Assembly (NCBI RefSeq): GCF_014699005.1
Contig: NZ_JACWZY010000003.1
Span: 248,001 to 312,000, forward strand
Direction of reading: 5' to 3'
Length of the DNA: 64,000 nucleotides
Source: Spirosoma profusum
GTDB lineage: Bacteria > Bacteroidota > Bacteroidia > Cytophagales > Spirosomataceae
The notes under the pieces: model-generated
The model's input: only the letters and a program-made list of their open reading frames with translations
Told to the model about the DNA's origin: nothing
Databases searched by the model: none
Shown: positions 16,408 through 25,000 of the stretch, one piece after another
Layout of the letters: each line of letters starts with the position of its first letter
Position numbering within the stretch: position 1 is the stretch's first letter
Position numbers and translations under genes: made by a program

Positions 16408-17822
16408 TGGGCGGAAAGCGCAGCACAGTCCCTTATTACGAGGGTGAATTCTTCGACACAGCCATTCTGGCCAGTGCTGGCATCAGTATTTCGCTGGAAA
16501 CCGATCGCCCGGCTCAGTCACGCTCAGGCGTTCCCAAATCAGGACTTCAGCCAGGTACTACGCCCTCCGTGGCAGTTCCGGATGAGTCGCTCTACGGCCC
16601 CACCATTGATGACGTAATGCCCTGGGGCGATGGTAATGATTTCCCCCAACGGATGGTCGATCTCTACAATCAGGATCCGATTATCCCCCAGACGCTGGGC
16701 AAACTGGCCACCATGATCGTGGGGGGCGGTATTCTCATCGTCGAGGAAGATATCGACGAAAAAGGCCAGAAAGTGTTTCGGGCACCGTCGGGTGATCCGG
16801 CCCTGCTGGCCGAAATCCGGGCGTTCATCGATCACCCCAAATTCTCGCTTTACATGCGGGAAATGGCCAGTGACGTCATTACGTTTTACAACGGCTGGCC
16901 CGAGATGATCATCAGTAAGGATCGCTCGATCATAACCAGTCTGGAACCCCTTAACGGGGAAGAGTGCCGCTGGTGCCGGATGACATCAAAAGGGGAACTA
17001 CCCTACATCTACCTGAGCGCCAACTGGCCCCGCTACACCCCGCTGCTGACGAAGAAAATCAACGTCCTGGATCCCTACCGGCCTGATGCGGTCGAATGGC
17101 TCCGGGAAGCCTCGTTTCATAACTGCGTGTATCCGATCCGTTTTCCAACGCCGGGCAAACGGTATTATTCGCTCCCTCATCACTACTCGATCGTTGAATC
17201 GGGCTGGCTGGACGTCCACCTGGCGATTCCCCAGTTCAAAAAGTTTGTGATGAAAAACCAGATGACGCTCAAATATCACTGGAAAGTCGATAAGGAGTAC
17301 TGGGCACAGACCTATGGGGAGAAATATACCAAAGCGACTCCCGAAGGTAAACGGGCCATCAAGGTCAAGTGGCTTAAGGACATGAACAAAACCCTGACCG
17401 ACGTCAGCCGGGCGGGTAATTCGATCATCACCGACGTCACCTGGGACCAGGTGAACAAAGTCTACAAGGATCACATCACGGTGACCCCTATCACCGACGC
17501 CATGATTGACGGCAAATACATTGAGGATAACCTGGAAGCAGCCGCCAATATCTTTTATGCGTTTGGCGTCGACCCGAGTCAGGTTGGTTTTGCCGGTGGC
17601 GATAAAATGGGCGGCCAATCCGGCGGCTCTGATAAACGCGAAGCCTACCTGATCGCCCTGCAGATGCTGCGTCCCTTCCGGGACATGCTGCTGGAGCCAC
17701 TTCGGTTCGTCTCGATCTATAATGGCTGGAAAGCGGCCATGCCTAAACTGGCCTTTGCCTTTAACGACACCATTCTCACCACCCTCGATACCGGTGCCGG
17801 TACCGCCAAAAAACTGAGCTAA
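16407..17822 (+). CDS. phage portal protein
   Basis: A 471-residue protein with the pattern of Bacteroidota siphovirus portals: an N-terminal variable part, GDGNDFPQRMVDLYNQDPI (about 72-90), WPEMIISKD (about 165), and a C-terminal FGVDPSQVGFAGGDKMGGQSG with following ALQMLRPFRDMLLEPL. The portal forms the dodecameric DNA gate of the capsid vertex. It is coupled to the 16147 gene and followed one base later by the next gene. Length is in the family range. Confidence 0.75.
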   Translation: MGGKRSTVPYYEGEFFDTAILASAGISISLETDRPAQSRSGVPKSGLQPGTTPSVAVPDESLYGPTIDDVMPWGDGNDFPQRMVDLYNQDPIIPQTLGKLATMIVGGGILIVEEDIDEKGQKVFRAPSGDPALLAEIRAFIDHPKFSLYMREMASDVITFYNGWPEMIISKDRSIITSLEPLNGEECRWCRMTSKGELPYIYLSANWPRYTPLLTKKINVLDPYRPDAVEWLREASFHNCVYPIRFPTPGKRYYSLPHHYSIVESGWLDVHLAIPQFKKFVMKNQMTLKYHWKVDKEYWAQTYGEKYTKATPEGKRAIKVKWLKDMNKTLTDVSRAGNSIITDVTWDQVNKVYKDHITVTPITDAMIDGKYIEDNLEAAANIFYAFGVDPSQVGFAGGDKMGGQSGGSDKREAYLIALQMLRPFRDMLLEPLRFVSIYNGWKAAMPKLAFAFNDTILTTLDTGAGTAKKLS

Positions 17823-17823
17823 T

Positions 17824-18768
17824 ATGAAAAGTCTGTTTGACGGTACCACAGATGAGCTGCGCCGGCTGGTTCCGGGCATCGTGGCCAATTTTACCCTAAA
17901 ACCAGCGCTGAAAAGTCAGCTCGATCAATCCGCAGAATCGTTGCTGCCCCGTTTTGTCGGCACTACGATCGCTGATCAGATCACCGAGAGCAGTGAAAGT
18001 TCCGACGCTACGTTGAAAGGGGCGTTTGGACTGGCCCAGCAGGCCATGGCCAAACTGGGTTTTGCAGATTATTTACCCTTTGCTGAAGTGCAGATCGGTG
18101 ATGACGGCATTACCGTTACGGCCGTAGACGGACGCCGGGCTGCTTTCGACTACCAGACCCAGAAACTCGATCGGAGCCTGCGCGAAACGGGCTGGCAGAA
18201 ACTTGATGAACTGCTGCAGCTCATTGCCGCCAACGATGCCAAATTTCCGGGATGGAATACAGCTCCCTATTATCTGGAGCATCAGCAGGCGCTGTTCAAA
18301 ACAGCGCAGGATTTTAGCAAGTCATACCCCATTCAGAATCGCTGGCTCACCTTCTGGGCACTGCGCCCGTTTATTCAGGCGGCTGAGGATGATTTCGGTA
18401 CGTTGAATTTGGATCGTATCGATGCGTTGCCCAACGCGGTGACCGATGAGCAGAAAGCGCCCCTCAAACGGAAGTTATTCCGGGCCATTGCCTACGAGGC
18501 TGTATTATCGGCCATTCCCAACCTGAGTGTCGAGCTGTCGGGTAACAACGTGCAGGTGAATTACGCCAGCCAATATGGCGGTAACGCTACGTATTACACC
18601 CCACCGGGTAAAGACCTGCTGGAGTGGTGGCAGCAGAACCTGCGTACGCAGGCTGATACGTTCTGGCAGGGCTTTGAAAACGCCCTGGCTGCCCTGCTAC
18701 CGACATCCCCATCGGATGACGAAGGGGGTGATCTGTTGGGCGAAGAATCATCCCTGGTCTACATCTAA
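17824..18768 (+). CDS. conserved prophage protein, DUF6712-like
   Basis: A 314-residue soluble protein starting one base after the portal stop. It has a helical N-terminal part, a central YPIQNRWLTFWALRPFIQ, and a C-terminal polar tail. Arrangement right after the portal and overall character recall the DUF6712 proteins of Bacteroidota prophages, whose role is unknown. Likely a head or connector component. I recall the family loosely and cannot confirm it without a profile search. Confidence 0.45.
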   Translation: MKSLFDGTTDELRRLVPGIVANFTLKPALKSQLDQSAESLLPRFVGTTIADQITESSESSDATLKGAFGLAQQAMAKLGFADYLPFAEVQIGDDGITVTAVDGRRAAFDYQTQKLDRSLRETGWQKLDELLQLIAANDAKFPGWNTAPYYLEHQQALFKTAQDFSKSYPIQNRWLTFWALRPFIQAAEDDFGTLNLDRIDALPNAVTDEQKAPLKRKLFRAIAYEAVLSAIPNLSVELSGNNVQVNYASQYGGNATYYTPPGKDLLEWWQQNLRTQADTFWQGFENALAALLPTSPSDDEGGDLLGEESSLVYI

Positions 18769-18781
18769 CCCTACTACTGCT

Positions 18782-19084
18782 ATGAATGACCCTTATAAAG
18801 AAAACGCTATCCTATCAGGAGTAGCGCTGCTCTCCGCCCTGATGCTTCTGCTGGTGATGCAACTGCTCCAGGGCTGCGGTCCTAAAAAGGCAAATCCTCC
18901 GGCCGTTACGACCATTTACGCCGATACGACCCGCACCAGACTGGTGCACCGGGCCGAAGCCTCCAGCGCTGCCATCACCATCATTCACGAACGCACTCAA
19001 AAAACCGTAACTTCTTATGAACGTAGTGTCAAAAAATACGATTCGATCCGGGTGGAACTCCCTGAAATCGTACCTGGTCAGTAG
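18782..19084 (+). CDS. membrane or lipoprotein, spanin-like
   Basis: A 100-residue protein: short polar N-terminus, hydrophobic segment (about 10-30, AILSGVALLSALMLLLVMQ), then LLQGC resembling a lipobox, then a periplasmic part. Its 3' end overlaps the next gene by 68 nt in another frame. Overlapping small envelope genes next to an endolysin are typical of spanin pairs that fuse inner and outer membranes at lysis. Assignment is by architecture only. Confidence 0.5.
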   Translation: MNDPYKENAILSGVALLSALMLLLVMQLLQGCGPKKANPPAVTTIYADTTRTRLVHRAEASSAAITIIHERTQKTVTSYERSVKKYDSIRVELPEIVPGQ

Positions 19085-19667
19085 CCGACTCGGTCAGGCC
19101 GTCGCCTCGCCCAACTTTCTAAAAGTGGTTGTGACGCTGAGCCTGCTGCTGCAGCTGGTCCAGTGTACCCACTGCACCGGCCAATCCGTGCAGGCCATGG
19201 TTAAACAGCAGCCGTTCCCCTACGCCACCGGTGTGGCCATGGATACAGCCACCTATCAGGCTGTCAGAGCTAAATTACAGGCGGCTGATCAACTGAAACG
19301 CGACGCCCGACGGGCGATCGATTCCCTGTTACATGAAGTAAACCTGACCTACAAGGGGCTCCTTGATCAGCAGGCTCTGCGCCAGCATGAATCGACCCGT
19401 TTGAACGAAGCCTTGACACGGATGCAGCTTATCGATACGCAGCTCAGTCAGGCCACTACAAAGCTGAAACAGGCCGAGCAGATCCGCGATGCTGTGCTGC
19501 AGACACTGCCCCGACGCATTCGTAAACAGCTGACCACAGCTTCGCCGGACGTAGTGGCCGAACAGGTGGCTACGTACATAAAAACCCAGCAGCGACGCAA
19601 GTGGAGCTGGGCGAGCGTGAGCCTGACGGGTGGATTTGTGCTGGGCGTTTTAACCGCACTGTTCTGA
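19017..19667 (+). CDS. coiled-coil membrane protein, lysis cassette
   Basis: A 216-residue protein from ATG 19017. It has a hydrophobic segment near 34-50 (LKVVVTLSLLLQLVQC, followed by cysteines), a long coiled coil (about 80-165) and a C-terminal membrane helix (about 196-214, ASVSLTGGFVLGVLTALF). A protein anchored at both ends with a periplasmic coiled coil fits an inner-membrane spanin partner or a signal-anchor component. The stop overlaps the endolysin start (TGATG). The start could be further in. Confidence 0.45.
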   Translation: MNVVSKNTIRSGWNSLKSYLVSSRLGQAVASPNFLKVVVTLSLLLQLVQCTHCTGQSVQAMVKQQPFPYATGVAMDTATYQAVRAKLQAADQLKRDARRAIDSLLHEVNLTYKGLLDQQALRQHESTRLNEALTRMQLIDTQLSQATTKLKQAEQIRDAVLQTLPRRIRKQLTTASPDVVAEQVATYIKTQQRRKWSWASVSLTGGFVLGVLTALF

Positions 19668-20245
19668 TGGTACCGGCACGTCTTACCTCCGCTGACTATC
19701 AGCAGGCGGCTGCGCTGCTCCGCACCGGTGTCGCCGAGATCAAGGCCGTTCGCGATGTGGAGAGTGCGGGCTACGGATTTCTGCCCGATGGCCGCATTCT
19801 GATCCGTTTTGAAGGCCACCGGTTTCGGAAAGAAACGGGACGGATTTACGACAAAAGCCATCCAACGTTGTCGCACCCCTACATGCCCAACTGCCCTCAT
19901 AACAAGGGGCCCGTACATGACTACGCCCGGCTGAAAATCGCCATGGCGCTGAATCCAACGGCCGCTCTTTTATCCACCTCCTGGGGACTGTTTCAGGTGA
20001 TGGGTGACGAGTTCTGGCGGTGTGGCTTCAAGGATGTACACACCTTCGTCGATGATCTTAAAAAAGGCGAAAAGCAGCATTTACTGGCTGCCTCAAAGTT
20101 CATCATCAGCAAGAAACTCGACGATGAGCTGCGCGATCACGAATGGGACGGTTTTGCGTATGGTTACAACGGTGAACACTACCGCGATAACAAATATCAA
20201 CTCAAACTGGCCCTGCGCTTCGCTTTTCACGTTAAAAACCCCTAA
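19667..20245 (+). CDS. endolysin, N-acetylmuramidase
   Basis: A 192-residue protein, start at ATG 19667 overlapping the preceding stop. It matches the phage N-acetylmuramidase family (DUF3380/PF11860): RDVESAGYGFLP with a probable catalytic Glu (about E32), FEGHRF (about 48-53), and TSWGLFQVMG (about 104-113). It cleaves the glycan backbone of peptidoglycan for host lysis. No signal peptide, so a holin is required; the next gene is a candidate. It is full length for the domain and has no extra cell-wall binding module. Confidence 0.85.
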   Translation: MVPARLTSADYQQAAALLRTGVAEIKAVRDVESAGYGFLPDGRILIRFEGHRFRKETGRIYDKSHPTLSHPYMPNCPHNKGPVHDYARLKIAMALNPTAALLSTSWGLFQVMGDEFWRCGFKDVHTFVDDLKKGEKQHLLAASKFIISKKLDDELRDHEWDGFAYGYNGEHYRDNKYQLKLALRFAFHVKNP

Positions 20246-20277
20246 TCATTTTCACGCTTGTAAACCCGTAACCCCCC

Positions 20278-20613
20278 ATGGACCTGACCACCATTGGCAA
20301 TGATTTATTGAAATTCTCCCCGCTGGCCTTCGTGCTGGCCGTCGCCGTGTACGTACTCTGGAAAAAACTGGAGGTAAAGGATACCGATCTGAAGGACACC
20401 ATGAAAGCCCACGATGCTGACCGGAAGGAAACGCAGGAAAAGCTCACCCAGGTGCTGGCGCAGAATTCGGCTTCGCACGTGCAGTTATCGGAATCGGTTA
20501 ATAATTTGACCAAGGCTACCAACGAATCCCGTTCTGAAATCGGTGGCCGGTTATCAGCCCTGGAAAGTCAGACAAAACTCAATCGATCTGTCCGCAAACA
20601 GGCAATAGGCTAA
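20278..20613 (+). CDS. holin-like protein with coiled coil
   Basis: A 111-residue protein with one membrane helix (about 14-29, SPLAFVLAVAVYVLW) and a cytoplasmic-looking coiled coil (about 35-105). This shape matches XhlA/BhlA-type holins. It follows the muramidase and precedes the next gene by no spacer. The leader has GTAAACCCGTAACC, similar to those before the capsid and 7865 genes. Function inferred from shape and place. Confidence 0.55.
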   Translation: MDLTTIGNDLLKFSPLAFVLAVAVYVLWKKLEVKDTDLKDTMKAHDADRKETQEKLTQVLAQNSASHVQLSESVNNLTKATNESRSEIGGRLSALESQTKLNRSVRKQAIG

Positions 20614-21501
20614 ATGACCGACTTTCAGTTGCGCATCGGCAAACGAACGTATCCCTTCAGTGGCCCCTCGGCCTGGTCGGAGCTGACAGCCCACCAGGCC
20701 GTGAGTCTCTGGCGATTTCGGAGCCTGGTGAGTGATCAGCCCGCCAGCCTGTTTCCAGTACTCATGCTGCTGTATGGCATGGGCAGACGGCAGCTGCGCT
20801 GGCTGTTTGACGCCCGTTTTCTTCAGCGAAAACGAGTAAGGGCGGATCAGCAAACGGAATGTCTGGCGCTGGGTCAGGCCCTGATCGATACGGTGAACTG
20901 GGTGGGGGAAACCCTGCCCACGGATGCGTTTGTCGTGCCGCATTTCCGGCTGTTTGACTTTCAGTTCGGCAGCTGGCGCGTGTTACGTAGTCGTATTTTC
21001 CACCGCAGGCGGTATTATTCACCGGCTGAAGGGCTGGGTAACTTGACGTTCGGCGAATTTATGTACGCTGATCAGGCCCATAAGGTGGGCAATCTGGCCC
21101 GACTATCGGCTATTCTCTACCGGAGGACCGGTAAACTGGCCTCTCTGGATGATGTTCGTCAGCCGTTTGACTCACGCCGGCTGGATCGTGATCAACATTA
21201 TTTTCAGCAACTGGATCCGGCCCTGTTACACCTGATCGGCGCTCAGTATGAAGCCTGTCTGCGGTCGCTGCAGCGTCATTTTTCACTCGTTTTTTCCGTT
21301 GCTGACGAAGCGACGGCCAAATCCAAAGGGACTGATTCGGCCGGCTGGCTGGATGTAGCCATTAATATGGCCAAACTCGACCCAACCAAAGTGCCCCAGA
21401 TCGAGCAGCAGAATCTGTATCTGGTCTTGAAAGTACTCAACGAAGGCATTCGCCAGGCCGAGGAATTGGAAGAGCAACTGGATAAAATGAAGCGTAAATA
21501 A
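20614..21501 (+). CDS. conserved hypothetical prophage protein
   Basis: A 295-residue basic protein starting immediately after the holin-like gene. It contains PVLMLLYGMGRRQLRWLFDARFL and LGNLTFGEFMYADQAHK. Helical C-terminus with a short coiled coil (about 265-295). It has no recognised domain. Position between the lysis cassette and the first tail gene suggests a head-tail connector or tail assembly role. Confidence 0.45.
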   Translation: MTDFQLRIGKRTYPFSGPSAWSELTAHQAVSLWRFRSLVSDQPASLFPVLMLLYGMGRRQLRWLFDARFLQRKRVRADQQTECLALGQALIDTVNWVGETLPTDAFVVPHFRLFDFQFGSWRVLRSRIFHRRRYYSPAEGLGNLTFGEFMYADQAHKVGNLARLSAILYRRTGKLASLDDVRQPFDSRRLDRDQHYFQQLDPALLHLIGAQYEACLRSLQRHFSLVFSVADEATAKSKGTDSAGWLDVAINMAKLDPTKVPQIEQQNLYLVLKVLNEGIRQAEELEEQLDKMKRK

Positions 21502-21504
21502 CTC

Positions 21505-22008
21505 ATGACTGAGCAGCAGTATATCGACTATTTTGAGGGGCTGGCCACTCGCCACAAAGCCATTCTGCACAACGCCGAAACGCACAAATCCTTTTTTGTG
21601 GTGCACGACGATAACCTGACGGAGGTAGAAACGGCCGTGCGCAATAGCTTGAGTCTGCCTGCACTTTTGCTCGATCAGTACTTCGACGAGGAAGATACCG
21701 AGCACGATAACAACCGGCTCCGGGTGCTGGGTGGGCTGAGCATTATTTGTAAAACCGAAGCCGGTAATACCCAAAGTTTTCGGGAAGCCCGTCAGGAAGC
21801 CCGTCGGATTGCACGGAGGATTCTCAACAAAGTGCGAAAGGATTGCCGATACGGGGGTGCCCTCTTCGATCAGAACGTCATGATCTCGTTTCAGGCCCAG
21901 GGCGAACCCACGCCCATTATCGGGGGATCGGCAACCGGCTGGGGCTATGCCTTTACCTTACTGAAGCCCATGACCGTCGCCATCGATGGCGATGACTGGC
22001 TGGAGTAG
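21505..22008 (+). CDS. hypothetical protein, possible tail terminator or connector
   Basis: A 167-residue protein three bases after the previous stop. N-terminal and C-terminal halves alternate beta and helix, with FREARQEARRIARRILNKVRKDCR (helix) in the middle and QNVMISFQAQGEP later. That pattern is seen in phage neck and tail terminator proteins, but no specific motif is present. It is the last gene before copy 5 of the 20-mer. Confidence 0.4.
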   Translation: MTEQQYIDYFEGLATRHKAILHNAETHKSFFVVHDDNLTEVETAVRNSLSLPALLLDQYFDEEDTEHDNNRLRVLGGLSIICKTEAGNTQSFREARQEARRIARRILNKVRKDCRYGGALFDQNVMISFQAQGEPTPIIGGSATGWGYAFTLLKPMTVAIDGDDWLE

Positions 22009-22015
22009 GCTGGTT

Positions 22016-22035
22016 CGTCTCATCGGGTGTCGCGG
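22016..22035 (+). repeat. 20-mer late-region element, copy 5
   Basis: Identical 20-mer beginning eight bases after the stop of the 21505 gene. CATTTTCG occupies positions 21-28 after it and ATG 22069 follows 33 nt after it. Confidence 0.9.
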
Positions 22036-22068
22036 CCATGCTGACCCCTGGCGGGCATTTTCGCCCCC

Positions 22069-25000
22069 ATGCCCGTTACGTTATTTACCACTCCCGACGA
22101 GTTTGCCCTGACGCGTGGTGGCCGGATGCTCTACGAGTTTTCGGGCAGCGGTCGCTACGAAACGTTGGGCGTTAAAGCGGTGAGTGGCATCGGCTTCGGT
22201 GGCGCTGTTCCCGATGGCACGGCCATCACCTTGAAGTGGAACAATAAATCCCACACCATCACCGCCAAAACCAGCCCCGTTCTCGATTCGGAATTTCCGG
22301 CGGGTGACGGCTCCATTGCCTACGCCGATAGCCTGGTCCCCTTTTTTAAGAGCTACTTTCCGTTTCGGGAGGATTTTACCATCGACCGCCAGGAGCTGGG
22401 TGGTTTTCACTTCATCAATTTCACGGCCAAAAAGCCCGGACCCGCCTACGATATCAAGCCCATTACGCCGGGCAATATCGCCTCTCCCTATTACTTCTTT
22501 GGTAATCCAACCCCTGGCGCGGATCCCCGCTTACGGACGCAGTACTCGGTTTACGTAGAACTGTATCTGCAGAAAACAGGTACCGCTGGCACCGATCTGG
22601 ATGCCGATTACGAGCGGATCTATGCCTTTCCCATCGAAACCGATGCGGGGGGGAATGCCCAGTTCGATGCGGGCAGTGTCCTGCATGCTCATCTGAGTGC
22701 CGACTGGCCCAGCTGGAGCCTGTTTACCCCCTGTCTGGCTGAAAACTCGGCCCGTAAGTATTACATCGCCTACGGAGAAGCCTTTGGAGCCCCCCTGCAG
22801 ATTGGTCGGCTGACCAATGGTGAGCTCTATCAGGCGTACCTGGGCGGAGCCGACTACCTCTCCCGGAGTGATACGGGGTTTAACCTGGGCATTTTCAAGG
22901 ATATCGCCACACCGGCGGGTGATCGGGCTCTGCGCTACGGAGCCACCACCCGGTACGTTCGAGCGGATGAGCCGCAGTTTTTAACGTTTCTCAATTTTCG
23001 GACCAATCAGACGGGCACCAGGCTCCGTATCATTCGCACATACGACAACAATGAGACGGAGGATCTGACGAGTGGCCTGGCGACGGATGACGTACTGAAA
23101 GGCCAGAAAATCACCTATGCCGTTGGTCCTACGCAGCTGCTGGTCACCGAGAACCTGCCCACTGGCCGTAGCCTGGTGGACTATACGGTTCAATGGCTGA
23201 ATGGTAACGAGGATCCAATCAGTGAGGCGTACCGCTTTATCCTCAATTACGATTACCAGCCCTACACCCGCTACTTTATTTACCTGAGTAGCCTGGGCGT
23301 ACCGGAATCACTCTGTACGAGTGGCAAAGGCTCAGCGGAACTGAACCGGTTTTATGAGCAGGCCGAACGCTACCTGCCTGCCAACTATGCCATCAAGGAT
23401 GGCCAGTTCGTCGATTATGACATCGCCCTGCAGGACAGCTTCGAGGTAACGACCGGCTTTCGGTCGGAGTCGGAGCTGCGCATCTGGCGGGATTTTTACC
23501 GTTCACCCGAACGCTACCTGTTTGAGCAGGGGCTGCTGATCGGCAATAGCCGCATCAAACCGATCGGTATCACCACCAAACCCATCAAACTGGCCAAGGA
23601 TGGGGATACCTTATTTGCGCACAAGTTTGAATTTGTCTATCTGTACAAGGATGAATTCTACAGCGAAGAGCAGGAACCAGCCGGAGCACTGCCCCCCCTG
23701 AATTTTGTTCCCGCTGGCAATAGCACCGTCGTTATTGGAAACCCGACCATCGTTCGTTCGATCGACGATACGGTACCCAATGCGGTTCGGGATCTGACCA
23801 CGAACCTGATTAACAACTTCAAGCAAGCAGTTGCCTGGGGCAATCACGCGCTGGCGGGTTACCTGACCGAAAGCAGCGTGTCGGCGCTGTTTCGCCGGAA
23901 GGACCAGCCCATTACCTACGCTGAGCTGGAGGGCACGCCACCCACGCCCACGCTTGATTTAGTGGTTGGGCAAAATGGAATTACGGATAAAACCGTTCAG
24001 GTAGGCCAACTGCGTATTCCCGATGACTCACCGTCGACCGTGATGGACGGCTGGGCAGGATTCGTACGCATCGGTAACGTACTAAAACTGGCTCCCATCG
24101 ACGCCAAGTCGCTGGTGATGAAGCTGGTCAATGCCATCACCAACAATGGGGATATCAGGGCCATTTTCACCCAGGTGCTGCCCCAGAAACTCTCGGATCT
24201 GATTGAGCTGGTCTCTACCTTACCCATCCTGCTGAAAGGCGATGCGACCAATTTCACCCGCATCATTTCCCGCACCTCGTCGGCGCTGGCTGGCCTGACC
24301 ATCAACACCGATGACAATTTCGAGCTGCTGGGCTTTATCGGCCGGTTTTTCGGCAATGCCATCGGCATGCAGGGGCCGCAGGGCCGCACCTTCAAACTCG
24401 TAGGGGATGGTACCGCCGTTACCGACGTAATCGCGCTGCAGGCGACGGGTACCGACATTCTGGCCCATGCCTACGTCCTGTCGGAACTGGAAAATGGGAG
24501 TGAGCCGACAGGCTTCTTTTTCCCAAAACCCATTGGCAATGGCCTCTTTAAGTTAGTTCTGGCCGATCCGGCTACCGTAACCCGCGCGCTGATTGACTAC
24601 CTGCCAGCTAGTAATGGCAGTGGTGGCAGTCAGGTGCGTCAGACCAGGTTGATGGGCTGCGCACCGGTGCCCAAACTGCCCCAGAAGAAGCAACGCATCA
24701 CCCTGGCGCAGGCCAGCTTCGACGCCGATCAGGCCCATAACATTCAGGTGCCAGGCGGTTCCATCACCTGGTCACTCCGCGATCCCGACGGCAAACCAGT
24801 GGGCGATATTCTGGACATGAGCTTTCCGGATGCGGGTCACTTTCGGCCCAGCATTCCCGCTGGCAGTCTGATGACCAAGGCCGACTTTGTGGGCTATAAA
24901 CTGTATCTGGAGCTCGACGAAGAAGACTTTGGCGACGTGCCGGGCTGGCCAGGTGCGGGTACTTACAACGCATTTATTCGGGGGATTGTCGATCCGTCGA

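Noticed and set aside
16998-17888. Minus-strand open frame of 296 codons opposite the portal gene
   Set aside because: Shadow frame of the high-GC portal gene; composition is not protein-like.
3550-22021. The 20-mer begins with CGTCTC, a known type IIS restriction site
   Set aside because: All 20 bases are conserved, not only the six, so the restriction site does not explain the element.
3550-22035. 20-mer as a site for the serine recombinase
   Set aside because: It is not a dyad, all copies have the same orientation, and the recombinase lies far away. Deletion between copies would remove essential genes.
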